The notes beneath the pieces were generated by a model. The model was given only the letters and a program-made list of their open reading frames with translations. It was not told where the DNA came from and searched no databases. Both the position numbers and the translations under genes were made by a program. Shown here piece after piece: positions 34,080-44,614 of a stretch of 64,000 nt of DNA (position 1 is its first letter; every line of letters starts with the position of its first letter). This stretch comes from Macrolepiota albuminosa (taxonomy: Eukaryota > Basidiomycota > Agaricomycetes > Agaricales > Agaricaceae): contig JAMWFC010000106.1 of the NCBI GenBank assembly GCA_027475525.1, forward strand, positions 1 through 64,000. Reading direction: 5' to 3'.

Positions 34080-34368
34080 TGTTGAGGATTCGCGGAGTAC
34101 GCGCCACCTCCTCTGATCTTTTGGTGCCACGTGACGTTGGTGGAGGGAGAGGGAAAATTTCCAGAGAAAAGAACTATACAGTTTTTTGGGCATAATGATC
34201 GGAGATGGAGACGGAGCACCTCAGTCGTTTTACTACATCGACTGAGGTGCGTAATAGATACCTTACCGAGTTTATCCAGAGACCTAATAATACCGTAGTA
34301 TCTCTGTTAACAGGTATATTACACAAATACAGTCGTTTTACTACATCGACTGAGTATCTCTGTTAACA
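34080..34368 (+). mobile_element. Solo LTR W with target duplication and empty site
   Basis: It runs TGTTGAGG ... TTAACA, flanked by cgtct at 34075-34079 and 34369-34373. The paralogous position in copy 1 (about 27525) lacks it. A palindrome lies at 34216-34250 with 12-bp arms (gcacctcagtcg). A second copy of its loop is at 34330-34354, flanked by direct repeats gtatctctgttaaca at 34298-34312 and 34354-34368. Confidence 0.85.
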
Positions 34369-35003
34369 CGTCTTTATGACATACGTCCTTCAATTCGTTC
34401 GTTCGCTACAAATAATCAAGTTTTGATGGTTGGCTGAACGTCCGTAAACGACACGATACTCAATACATCCCGCCGACTTAACATCAGCACCCTCATCAAG
34501 TGGCATATATCTTTCTTTCCGTGCTATTTCAGCCTCAGCTGTGATCAGGTCTCATTGGACGTCAAAGTGAATGACATTGACAACAATCAACTTAATGTCA
34601 GAACATAGGGACCAGACAGCGGGCGTGAAAAGATGTATCACTCATTTCTAGACAACACAGCCAAGGAGGGCATTTGCAAGGAATAGCAGCATCTGCCGTA
34701 AGATGGATAGGGAGTCCCTCGCTTTCTCTTCCTTTAACTGGACAAATTTCTCAGGGAGCAGACACCCTGTGACAAACGGCGCTGTACTTTCCAAAGGGTC
34801 TACTGATGGTGAGAAGAAGAGCGAGAAAAGCATGGGAGCACACCGTTACAGACCAGGAATAGGCCAGACAAACTCACGACGCGCTGCTCAATCTCCTTCT
34901 CTGGAACTCTTTCCTACACAAAAGTTCTTTGGATACAATGAGGGTCGGTACAAGATACAATAGTCCAGGAACCCCCAGATCAAATGTCCGAGTCTTGGGT
35001 CAA

Positions 35004-36047
35004 TTAAGCACGTAGAATCAGCCTCATGATCTCACAACCATCCCTCCGGCCATCCCACCACATACCAACCATCTTTGTCTCTTTCAACAAGAAATCCACG
35101 CGTTTAACGCCTTTGTTCCGCTCCGCACGCCAGTCAACGTGCCTCCTACACCGCTTGGCAAATGCCCTCTCCACCTTCCGCTGCATACCTTCCTCTAGCA
35201 TTTCCCAATCATAGTGGGAGATACGCTGATGAAGATGATCATACAAGCTCCAGAGAACGTCCTGCAGCGTTATTGGAGGCATCGTGCCTCCGAATCGAGG
35301 AACGCGCGTCGAACGGGGCACTATATCACATGGCCACTGTGGAATCGCTTTGATGACGACGCGCATGCGAGTGCATGGGGGATCCGTCGCGGGCTGCATC
35401 AGTTCCGCTTCCGCAAGTCTGACCCGCCGCCCGTTCATGTCTACGCGCGGCGCATACTCCGGCGACGCTAGGTCGAAGATAAAGTCAGGACGAGGATTCT
35501 GTGCGTTGATCCATCTGCAGGGACGTGTGTAGAAGAAAGCAGAAGGATCGGTCGGTCGCTGCATGGGAAACCGTGGTGGATATTGAAACCATTGCTCGCC
35601 TAGCCAGTTCCGCTCCCTCGCGTTCCAGGGGTTGTCCAAACGACTTTGACTTCGCTCAACTGGAGCGGGATTACGGTCTCTCGCTCTGGAACGGGGCCGT
35701 GGTGGATCTTGCACCGGTTGTTTGTGGTACTCTGGTGGAACTGACCGACTGCGTAGCCGCGGTGTAGGCCACGCCCTGTGGTTACCTCTATCATCCGTTT
35801 GGAACTGTGGAGGTGCCATTGCAGCAGGGGGAAGCGGTATCGCAAAGGGATGGCCTACACCCGAGTATGAAGGCGGGACATTAGGAAGTCGTAAGTCGTG
35901 ATTGAAAGGATAGTTCGACCAAGAGGTGAAGTGGTAGCGAGGATATGAGAATCCCTGAGGATAATACACTGAAGTACGTGGAGGCCTATAGACGAAGGGC
36001 CCAGCCATGGTTGATCGTGCCCGGTCTGCGTTAACACCGAGTCCCAC
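35004..36047 (-). CDS. DUF6699 protein
   Basis: This is 347 residues in one exon. A second ATG at 36008 (MAGPFVYRPPRTS) may be the true start. Residues 1 to about 165 are Pro/Arg/Ser-rich and disordered. From about 180 the DUF6699 core follows: WINAQNPRPDFIFDLASPEY, QPATDPPCTRMRVVIKAIPQ with WPCDIV, ITLQDVLWSLYDHLHQRIS, EGMQRKVERAFAKRC and GVKRVDFLLKETKMVGMWW. DUF6699 is a basidiomycete-expanded domain of unknown function. It is present in segmental copy 2 and absent from copy 1. Confidence 0.85.
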   Translation of the reverse strand: MGLGVNADRARSTMAGPFVYRPPRTSVYYPQGFSYPRYHFTSWSNYPFNHDLRLPNVPPSYSGVGHPFAIPLPPAAMAPPQFQTDDRGNHRAWPTPRLRSRSVPPEYHKQPVQDPPRPRSRARDRNPAPVERSQSRLDNPWNARERNWLGEQWFQYPPRFPMQRPTDPSAFFYTRPCRWINAQNPRPDFIFDLASPEYAPRVDMNGRRVRLAEAELMQPATDPPCTRMRVVIKAIPQWPCDIVPRSTRVPRFGGTMPPITLQDVLWSLYDHLHQRISHYDWEMLEEGMQRKVERAFAKRCRRHVDWRAERNKGVKRVDFLLKETKMVGMWWDGRRDGCEIMRLILRA

Positions 36048-36994
36048 TCAACGGTACCAAACGGTACTTAAGTCTGAAGGAATTGAGATGGCGAAGTAGG
36101 AGGCTATGTGCTATCTGAGGCTGGAAGCCATTGGAAGGCCATGCTATATGAACGTAAGGGCAGTGAAAATGGAGTAATTCTCAAGAACTGCTTTGAATGA
36201 TCATCAGTTAAATGCCTGTTGATGAGATGATTGCATTACGCGCGTGGACGTCGGATAACTGTAAGCGGCTAGTCGGGCGCTTCATGAGCTTCTCTGCCAT
36301 GAGTCAAGTAGACAGATGTGTCATATGAGTGTTCTTTCTTTGCACGATTGTATAGCATTCGTCAGACCGCAGTACTTCAAGGACGGGCTCGGACTTTCTG
36401 ACAGACCTTGGGGCAGTTGACGGAAGAGCTGTGAATGAATTATACTCTTTGGACCTACAGTCAGAGCAATGGTCCGAAGATGAAAGAATAGTCGAAAAAA
36501 GTCACATGCTTCTGAACCCTAGGAAGCTGACGTCATACACGGGAGCTATTGTATATGGCTACGGCAGAAAATCAAATGATCAACATTGTACTGTAATAAT
36601 CCATTATATTTAACTCGAAATACTACACTATTTCTGAACGCCGTACCAGAGACCCAAACGGGATGCTCTTAATCCTCGCATTGAAGAGGACAGAGTGGGA
36701 AGCCATGCCCGCGAAACACGACGCTATCCTGCACGCCAAGTCCCGTTCCTTTGGGGGAATTCTTCGCGTTTCCAGATATAAACCAACTGTGTCATCGATC
36801 ATACCTGCGCACACGAATATCCTCGTAATTGACTAGCTCTTTTTCGGTAACGTCTTTATCTAAAAGTCCACCAAAGTCGTCCATATCGACGGTTTACTCG
36901 TGGCGGTCCTCGTCGTCCTGGTGGTCAATAAACTAAGTTTCCGGCAACTCTCTCTGCCTTCAGGTTTCTACGCGTGGACGTACGCTACGTGACT

Positions 36995-37480
36995 CGTAAA
37001 TATGGGCGATACACACAAAGCCGAGGTAAGTAGATTGCGGTCATCAGCGGAGAGATCAAAATCGAGTGATTGGGTACTTACGATAGAGGCTGCAAATGGA
37101 TTAGCTTGTGTACTGAGGTTGGATATGGAATAGCCTTCTTCACGATTGAAACACGTTTCAAGATCTGCATCCCTGGAACGTATACAAAGAGTCTTTGATA
37201 TGCCCGCGTCATCGTGTGCGTGGTTTAGTGTAGTAGATTGGCGCTCCAGATACCAGAGCATCTAAAGCCAGAACGAACTACCCGTCTCTTTCTCAGCAGT
37301 GCAATGTAACCAACGCTACACATCTCGAATTCCCTGCCATAACAGTAATTGGACATTGAGAGATACAACTCGCGGATATAGCGATAAACTCACATCCTAA
37401 ACTTATGCGGCAGCTCATAAAGCCATTCAATAACCTCCTCAAACTCCTTGAGAAGTCTCAATTGGTCTCATCTCCAGGAG
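36995..37480 (-). pseudogene. Possible spliced exons, unidentified
   Basis: Reading down from about 37470, LRLLKEFEEVIEWLYELPHK with FR joins across gtgagt ... ggcag (about 37393-37334) to MEFEMCSVGYIALLRKRR. In another frame the segment WYLERQSTTLNHAHDDAGIS to SADDRNLLTSALCVSPIF follows. The first join is clean and reads like real protein, but I could not connect the last part. It is either a gene with missed introns or a remnant. Confidence 0.35.
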
Positions 37481-37614
37481 GGAGCAGCACGTCGCCATTC
37501 AGATGACTCAGAGTTGGACGAATGCGTTTAGAGACGTTGTACTGTAGGTGAACAATTGTGTGGGAATGCGGAGTTTGGAACCCGATTATGTTAAATAAAA
37601 AGCTGACCACTGGA

Positions 37615-37706
37615 TGATGAGAGGGAGATTCGAACTCCCGCCCCCGAAGAGACCAGATTGCAGTCATACCTTAGTCTGGCGCCTTAGACCGCTCGGCCAT
37701 CTCACC
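37615..37706 (-). tRNA. tRNA-Leu (anticodon AAG) with short intron
   Basis: The minus strand gives a full cloverleaf. The acceptor stem is GGTGAGA with TCTCATC and discriminator A, and the D-arm is TGGCCGAGCGGTCTAAGGCG. The anticodon stem is CCAGA with TCTGG and the loop is CTAAGG ... A. A long variable arm TCTCTTCGGGGGC and the T-arm GGGAGTTCGAATCTCCC follow. The anticodon AAG and long variable arm fit Leu. About 10 nt (tatgactgca) sit 3' of the anticodon as an intron in the canonical position. Confidence 0.92.
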
Positions 37707-37853
37707 ATGTTTATGAAACTTTTGTCGTGACCTTGCGTAGAAATCGGTATAAGATGAGAAATAGGAGTAATCTGCTCATCTGTGACGTAGTAATTCCACG
37801 AATGTATGTTGTCTCACTTCCGTCTCACCTTGACATAATACACCACACCAGGC

Positions 37854-37860
37854 TATATAT
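37854..37860 (+). promoter_or_regulatory. TATA box for the 37896 gene
   Basis: TATATAT lies 36-42 bp upstream of the ATG at 37896, on the same strand. Confidence 0.4.
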
Positions 37861-37895
37861 GTTTCATCCCCAGCTTATTTCGCATACAAACCATC

Positions 37896-38302
37896 ATGGA
37901 CTCCTTGAAGAAAGCTTTCAACAAATCCTCCGATACCAACGAGCAGAATCTCAGCGGCGGTGGAAGCGGCGGCATGATGGACAAGATCAACAGCTCTATG
38001 GGCGGTGGGCAGTCAAGTGAGAAGAACGAAGGTACGTAGCGCAAAACTTTTTGACGTATTTTTACCAACTGATAGTCGGCAGATCTCCTCGACAAAGGCA
38101 CGACCCTCACGGCAGCTCAGTAATATATGCTAATGTTATATCTTCCCTAGGCGTCGATTTCGTCCAGCAACGCATGGGAGGAGGTCAGCAATCCAACGAA
38201 TCTGCTTTTGAGCAGGCGAAGGATGAGCAGATCTCAGATGCCATCCGCGCAAAGTATAAGAGTACCACGGGAAAGGATTTCCCAATTGCCGACAAGTCTT
38301 GA
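37896..38302 (+). CDS. Small hydrophilic Gly/Gln-rich protein
   Basis: Exons are 37896-38031, 38083-38097 (15 nt) and 38151-38302, giving 100 residues. It starts MDSLKKAFNKSSDTNEQNLS, then GGGSGGMMDKINSSMGGGQS, EDLLDKGVDFVQQRMGGGQQ, QAKDEQISDAIRAKYKSTTG and KDFPIADKS. Intron 1 is GT-AG. Intron 2 starts GCACGA, a GC-AG intron, and has a ctaat branch-point-like sequence. The layout (Gly/Gln-rich start, a DxxDKxxDF core, a short DAIRxxYxxxTGK C-terminal helix) matches small abundant fungal proteins often linked to stress. I know no assigned function. Confidence 0.7.
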
Positions 38303-39738
38303 AATAGTCCACAGTAAATCAAGTTCACAGATTGTATAAGACGTGTATAGCGAGGGTGTAGCATAATCAGAGAAGCACGCATGGAAAACAGTATCAGTAG
38401 CATCGTTGTTCGTTTCCATCCTCTTCAAAGAATTCAATTAGCCCCATATATGACAAACGTTTCCACCTGTGTTCAATGTTGCGGATGTAGCCATCCCAAC
38501 AGTCATTAGCGCAATACCAGTGCGTAATGGCATTCCACAGAGCATTTCGTCGGCTAATCAGAAAAATTCCGAAGCACCAAACCAGTACAAGGGAATAATC
38601 AGTGACGACCAGGGCGAACAAGATCCAGAGCTAGTTCTCCCAAAGACCACTTGGCACCGCTGAATACTTTCACGGACTCTCGACTCACTATCCTTTCTGG
38701 TGCTAGATAATCAACGACAAATTCTCCTTCGATATAACATCAGCTATTACAGCTGAAATATAAATGTCACCTCAATCCGGACCAATTACACAAAAGCAGA
38801 GACATTCATTTAGCTACACAGAAGACTGAAAGGTCAGTGATGTTAAGGGTACTGGCCAGTGCACGCTTCTGTAAAGGAACATAGACAGTGTGGTTTCATG
38901 GACTTGCCTGAGTCTCCCAAGCTAGATGTCCATATCAACTGTGCCAAAACACTTTATGTACACGGACAAGAGTCGAACGAGTACGAAAAACAGGGGTAGT
39001 GTTCTCTTGGGGTAGGTAAACCGAGACAAAAGTGGTTGAAGATGAATTCCATACTACGAGTCCCAGCAGCTTCGAGAAACAGCAGCATCGAGAAACAGCA
39101 ATCACACAGCGGGATTTTTCGGCTCACCTTAAAGTAATTCCCAGCAACAACAGAACATCAGCAGAAAGATAGGCCATTATAGAAATCCAGCGGAAATAGT
39201 GGCAGTTTCGTAAGTAGGCACTCTGGCGCAAGAAGGAGGATCCACGTAACAGAATTGGGAGGCAATACACCATAAAGCAGGCAAGTTAAGTGTAAGCATA
39301 TTCATAACCAAGCAACGTCGAACAAGAGGATTCTGGAGAAAGGAGCGAGGTGACGCGCCATCGAGGCTCGTGATGTAAATGCGGCTTGTTCCGATTCTCG
39401 TGCAATTTTTTTTTCTTTCCCAAGACTTGTTTAGGTCATCATTAACACGACTCAATAGCCGCGCAGCATCAATTTAAAAGATTGCCTGAGCTATTTATTA
39501 CATTCAACCGAAGTGGACGTTATTTATGTCCTAGGATTGCGCTATCTCTGGACACTGATAGAACCCCGGGCACTGTATGCATACTTAGATGTGAACTTGA
39601 AGTGAACCAGTTGCCTGCCGTTGTTAAACACGCCATATAATAGACGGCCCATCATGCCATACCCGATGTTTCCTGAAAATACTTTAAAGAACACTTATGA
39701 GTATCTGAGATAACAAAAAAGAAAGTCATGTTGACCAA
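38303..39738. other. Intergenic between small gene and tRNA-Glu
   Basis: Open frames at 38394-38663 (both strands) and 39177-39455 (minus) have no motif or splice support. A short repeat (cttcgagaaacagcagcatc) lies near 39068. No gene is supported. Confidence 0.35.
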
Positions 39739-39825
39739 TTCCGGTACGGGGAATCGAACCCCGAGCTGCCGCGAATGCCTTGTGATACTGAAAGGCGGCA
39801 ATGTTAGCCGTTACACCATACCGGA
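39739..39825 (-). tRNA. tRNA-Glu (anticodon UUC) with intron
   Basis: The minus strand shows acceptor TCCGGTA with TACCGGA and discriminator A, and D-arm TGGTGTAACGGCTAACAT. The anticodon stem GCCGC/GCGGC encloses CTTTCA, about 15 nt (gtatcacaaggcatt), then C. The T-arm is CGGGGTTCGATTCCCCG. The anticodon TTC gives Glu, and the extra loop bases are an intron after position 37. Confidence 0.9.
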
Positions 39826-41047
39826 GTAGTGAAAGAACAAGTATAGTATTATAACACATGGTAGAGATTCATACTGCACCTCCACTCTCTCCACTCTCAG
39901 GTGTTCAATGGCAATCGATTACTTTATTACTTCACAGCTGGACACAAGGAGAGGTTTATACCGTGCTCATGAGAGAATTTATTTAACAATGGAATCCCAA
40001 CGAGTCTCAGCACCAATTGAGCTGCAGGTCCTGGAAAAGCCTCGGATAATCATCATTACAGAAAGCAGGTGGTATTGTTACAAACTTGAAGTACGTTTAT
40101 AACAGAACCGGCCATTTACAGTTTTTCATAGGAAGAACCACAAAATTGAGAGATTTACGGCCATGAAATCGCCATTCTGGTGATGTCAAAACCTCATTGG
40201 AGGCGCTAGTGGTCCCGTTATGACTGGCGGTTGGACTCAGTGGAAAGAAGACAAAAATTGTAAGTAATGTGTACGTAAACCACGACCAAAATATTCCCAC
40301 GCCAACGCTGCAAGAGTGCACCCTCAACTCCTGACAGGTGAGAGGTGACCAAGCCGTTTCAGGCTCCCTCGCTGCAAGAACGTCTAGATGAGAGCAAACA
40401 ACTGGAGTCAAATGATCAGCGATAGGGGGGAGAACAACGTGAACCTTGTATGCCGAATACCTTATCACGTGGGCCAGTCTGTGAAAAATAGTGAAAGAGA
40501 AAATTGCACTTCGGTGCCAGGAATCACAACGCGATTGTTATTCCAAGTTAGATGTGAAACAGCGATATCAGGCAGCCTGATGAGTTTTGAAACGTTGAAG
40601 CGGAGTTGAGTAAAGATAGGGCACTATCAGTGTTCCATTTTTTGGTGGATAGGGACGCAGCAGCCGTCCGCACTACAACCCAATCACTCAGGTGCTCGGG
40701 ATTCAAACGCAGAATTTTTATGTCTATCTTACTGTTCTTTATGTGAAAGCCGACAAAAAATAGTGAATGCAAAATAATGGAAAGGTCTCCCATTTCGTAA
40801 AGGCCAATGAAAAAACAGGATCGGACCTAAAGGCATACAGGAACCGTGAAAGGAGTTGTCATGGTGTCCTTGAACATTCGTCAGTCGTAAATAGCGGGCA
40901 GGAGCATTTTTAGCTGTAGATACGAAGTTGACGGTAGCTTCCCAGAAATGTTTTCCGCAAACATGAACTATAACTGTTAGTTGTCAACCGAGTACATATG
41001 GCATCTCAAGTTACTCGGGGAAGCTGGAAAGCTCCATTTGAGAGGAA
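39826..41047. other. Intergenic, nothing recognised
   Basis: Open frames at 39908, 40097-40468 and 40548-40793 lack motifs. No repeats were noticed before the nested LTRs. Confidence 0.35.
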
Positions 41048-41222
41048 GCTAATGTTGCGATCCCGACACAAGGCACCGTAAGTGTGTACTATTTCACATA
41101 TATCACATCTCATTGTTACAAGTGGACAAAGCAACATATAGATACTTATACGACGTAGCTACACAAAGCCACCCTCAGTCATTCTATTACAGACTGAGGG
41201 TGAGCCATTCGCACAGATACAG

Positions 41223-41486
41223 TGTTGAGCAGGGCCGGTCTCGTGAGGAGCTGGGAGTTAGTTTGAAGACTAAATGAGGTAGATAACCTCAGTGAACGTA
41301 TAGCACTAAATGAATTTATTGTATGTACCTAAATGAGGTAGATACTGAACAATGATAAGTAAATGAATGTGTGGTATAAATGAATGACTTACACCTCAGT
41401 GAACGTATAGCACTGAGGTGTGACGGAAACATTCGGAAGAAAAACATACAAATTGATTATGTAACAAATGGTCCACATACTCAACA
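41223..41486 (+). mobile_element. Solo LTR Z nested in X
   Basis: It runs TGTTGAGCAGGG ... ACTCAACA, 264 bp, flanked by tacag at 41218-41222 and 41487-41491. Direct repeats ctaaatgaggtagata lie at 41270-41285 and 41329-41344, around a short loop copy 41286-41307. The palindrome 41391-41421 has 11-bp arms (acacctcagtg). Confidence 0.88.
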
Positions 41487-41560
41487 TACAGCACGAACGC
41501 ATTACTTACTGTACCCGTAGTTCAGGCTTAACACAAGTCTGTATTACTATAGGTACAGAA

Positions 41561-41867
41561 TGTCAGAGGTTAGACTAGAGGGGGTGAGGCCCCGGATAAT
41601 GGCCTTGCAAGCTACATCACGTGTGTTCAGCGCACGCCACCTATAAAACAAATTTTTTCTCCACCTGACATACCTCAGTTCGTTATCGCTCTGACGCGCG
41701 TGAACTGAGGTGTGTATTAGCAGACTTACTTAACTTATCTTTGGATAGAACTCATTGTTTCGTTATCTAGTATCATTGTTTCACTTAGGTAAAGAAATAT
41801 CAGTTCGTTATCGCTCTGACGCGTGTGAACTGAGTATCATCGTTTCACTTAGCGTCAACTTCTGATA
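41561..41867 (-). mobile_element. Solo LTR Y nested in X
   Basis: It is bounded by TGTCAGAGG and TTCTGATA and flanked by cagaa at 41556-41560 and 41868-41872. The palindrome 41672-41711 has 10-bp arms (acctcagttc) and a 20-nt loop. The loop recurs at 41801-41834 with one change, between direct repeats gtatcattgtttcactta (41770-41787) and gtatcatcgtttcactta (41834-41851). Confidence 0.8.
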
Positions 41868-41959
41868 CAGAATTCAGTCATTCTATTACAGACTGAGGAT
41901 CAGGCTTAACACAAGTCTGTATTACTATAGGTACTCGGAATAAGGATTCTAACAGCTAA

Positions 41960-42955
41960 AAGCCAGAAGAACTACATATTCGAAAAAGGGTATGAATTGT
42001 AGTTTACGTCCAAATTTGTGGCAAAAAGAAAGTCTGTCCTGATTCGACCCTGATATAGAATGCTTTTTTGGTCAAATAATGTTTCAGGGTCGGCTACACT
42101 TTGCTACGATTATGGCCTGCTATCATTACTCAGAGGGTAGAAACAATGTGTAACTCAATATCTGACAGATCGGTAAGTCTATATCTATCAGGTAGAGAAC
42201 GTTAATGCGTGTCTGATTGTATTTAGAGTACGAAGTCACCCTCAGTTCAAGAGTTAATTGACTGAGGGTGCAGGTGTCAGTGCGTCCATATATATACGTA
42301 TTCGTGACGATGGCATCAGAGCCGATAAGGTGAATAAAGAATACGGTACGATGAGACAGAAAGGAGGAGAAAAAATGTAGGAGAGATGGTATTGGGGTGG
42401 ACGGTGCGCTTACGTTTTGGCTTGCCAACCACATAGAACTGTATCATCATCTCTGTAGCACATTGGTTCTATGAGCCCATCAAGTAGATCATATTTAGGT
42501 TTCAGCTTTTCCAACAAAAGACATCGCACAATGTCGCGTCGCGTCTCAAAAAGAGGGAGATCACTAAACTTGGCCTTAAACATTTGACCTCGGAAACTCT
42601 ACATGGAGTTAGGGATCTGGTTATCTTTCCAACTTATTTACACGGCCTCGCAAAGCATGCGTAACAGAAGTCTGATGAACAGCAGACCAGTTACGGTTAG
42701 GGTACACACCACCCAAACACCACCGACCCTCCCTATTTCATAAATACGTACGGGGTTCGCATCAAGGAACAGCGTACTCCAATTCTTCCCACCGGGGACT
42801 TTCCAATTGCCATAGGTCAGTATAATGATATGTACAGCCTCGCTCATAAGTGACCAGCGGGGTTTACACAGCATGTGAGAAGCGGCATCCACAGCATCTA
42901 CCGCTCAGCGTCTATTTCTATGCACAGCTCTCTCTGTCACTCTCAGTGTTCCACC
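41960..42955. other. Intergenic with one orphan hairpin
   Basis: A palindrome caccctcagt ... actgagggtg lies at 42237-42270 without a visible second loop copy; it is probably a truncated LTR of the same class. A minus-strand open frame 42892-42638 has a hydrophobic stretch (WVVCTLTVTGLLFIRLLLR) but no family match. Confidence 0.4.
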
Positions 42956-44152
42956 ATGTCCTCCGACGTCGACTACACATACAGAAAGGAGTCTGCTAGT
43001 CTATCTCGAGCTCAGCAGCAAACCGACGTCTCACCCTCGACGGACTCGGGCATCCAAATTAAAGGCCTGTTTTACAAGTCCACAAATTTCGTCATACATG
43101 GAGGGACCTTCTCCGTCATTAGAGGCAATGTGCACAACTATGTTGACAGCACCCATAATGAGCGGTCATTCAACTCGAAGGTTGCAAATACGAGGGATTC
43201 ATATAATGATTCGTCGACAAGTGTTAGGGAAGAATGTAAGTGGGGTTTATTGTGATCGAAAGGGTGGAGTAATGTTGGAGCGCAGATACGAGAAGTGAGG
43301 CAGGCGCGATAGATGGTACTGGATCTGTTTCGTGTGCGTTCCTGGGCGAAGGCAGAGAATTAGGTACGGCAATATCTCACTCGGAAAAGTGGATTTCGAT
43401 ATTGATAAATAGCGTCCTTAACTTCAACAGGCACCGGTAAAAAGGCTTCTGGACAAGGCACACAAGAAATTCAAGAACGAAGACGACGTTTGGCAAATGC
43501 GGCACTGAGGCGGATTTCAAGGAAGCTAAGTTTCGAAAACTCGAGGGACGATCCTCCACAGCAGTCACAGCAGAAAGATATGAGCGACACAAATGGAGGT
43601 ATACGCCGAGGTTCTGTTAATCCATCGTCACTACCCCCTCCCTCCGACTCGAGCCCCGCCCAATCAGAAAGCGATTCCAGCGAGGCAGACAGCGACGAGG
43701 AACTCGATAGATTCATGAGAACAAAGCATAGGAAAAAGAAAATGACTAGAAAATCGAGTGCTAATGATGCGACCATGCCAACCGAGACTCAACCACAAAG
43801 CCAGAATTTCTCTGGATCCTTTGCTCCCACGAACCTACAAAGTCCAACCTCAGGTCCAAACATAAGAATGCGGGACCCATTTGGGTTTTCACAAATGCAA
43901 AGTCCTCCCCTCGCTGCACACCAACCAATGTCTTGTGTTCCGGGTTATCCCTTTGCCCTTCATGAAGCTATACAAGTTCCTCCGGCCTTCCCACGTCCGC
44001 ATCCGTGTATTTATAAACACACACGGTTCCAACCCCAGCCTATGCCTTCTCCGACTCCGAACGCATATATTAATAATCCACATCGGAAGGCAACAAATCC
44101 ATTCGTTCGGGAACCGACGCTGCCATTGCCGCGGGAGGGAGGGAAGAGGTAA
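42956..44152 (+). CDS. Glycine-motif protein with charged, Pro-rich tail
   Basis: Exon 1 is 42956-43235 (ACCATGT context). The intron is 43236-43430 (gtaagt ... caacag). Exon 2 is 43431-44152, giving 333 residues. Near residue 40 is LFYKSTNFVIHGGTFSVIRG followed by NVHNYV. This is a clear NFxIxGGxFxxVxGN motif of the kind seen ahead of NACHT domains in Agaricomycete NLR-like proteins (family recall, not tested). After the intron come an Arg-rich helix (QEIQERRRRLANAALRRISR), a Ser/Asp/Glu-rich stretch, RTKHRKKKMTRK and a long Pro/Gln/Phe-rich disordered C-terminus. There is no NTPase domain. Confidence 0.6.
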
Positions 44153-44510
44153 TAAGAAGACATGAAACAAAGGACTGATCAAGCACGTATCATAAACAGA
44201 AGAGCGTTGGGAATTAGTATATATGATCCCCGTGTTTGACCGAATGTGGAGTAAAGTTCTTATCCCCGAACCGGAAACATCTGCCAAACTTTTGCCTTCT
44301 GCTGCGTGCACGGCAACAGTCAGAGTAAACTTTTGATCAGTATCAGCAGCAGTATTATTTTGGTTACGTGTTGCTATTTTCAGATATACGGATCAGATGT
44401 AACCAATGTTAGATCTCTTACTTCTAGACTGTTTGTAAACTGAAGAAACCGGCAAGTAAATATAATTCGGCTGATAATTGACTTGTTACTGTGCCTGAAC
44501 AGATCGGTCA
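44153..44510. other. Intergenic, nothing recognised
   Basis: This lies between the glycine-motif gene and the 3' end of the tyrosine-recombinase retrotransposon. No gene or repeat was seen. Confidence 0.4.
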
Positions 44511-44614
44511 ATAAGGCTGGGTTAGGGAGGACGTAGGAAAACGGAAGATATGTGCAGAAGATTTTTGGTGGTAGGAACGGGAGTTCCGTACGCAGAAACA
44601 GCAGGCGCGGCGGA
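44511..44614 (-). repeat. Split direct repeat B2 (3' terminus)
   Basis: This is the terminal copy of B. Between B2 and A2 are 92 bp in which ggagggtgggtggg occurs at each side (44612-44625 and 44693-44706). Confidence 0.88.

Larger units (their letters stand above)
29370..36945. repeat. Segmental duplication, copy 2 (expanded)
   Basis: It has the same block order as 26095-28145 but is interrupted at four places: about 29485-30845, 32437-33459 (LTR-type ends), 34080-34368 (solo LTR with target duplication) and about 34510-36515 (holding the DUF6699 gene). Confidence 0.7.
41053..41954 (-). mobile_element. Solo LTR X, host of two nested LTRs
   Basis: It runs TGTTGCGATCC ... ATTCTAACA, flanked by gctaa at 41048-41052 and 41955-41959. 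Subtracting nested elements Z and Y with their duplications leaves about 321 bp. The palindrome 41170-41202 has arms caccctcagtc/gactgagggtg. The second loop copy lies at 41873-41898. The direct repeats are 41522-41556 and 41900-41934 (35 bp). Confidence 0.85.

Noticed and set aside
40097..40468. 123-codon minus-strand ORF
   Set aside because: No motif, no splice sites bounding it, and no neighbouring coding evidence.
42638..42892. Minus-strand frame with a hydrophobic stretch as a membrane-protein gene
   Set aside because: It has a single segment, no splice-supported continuation and no family match.
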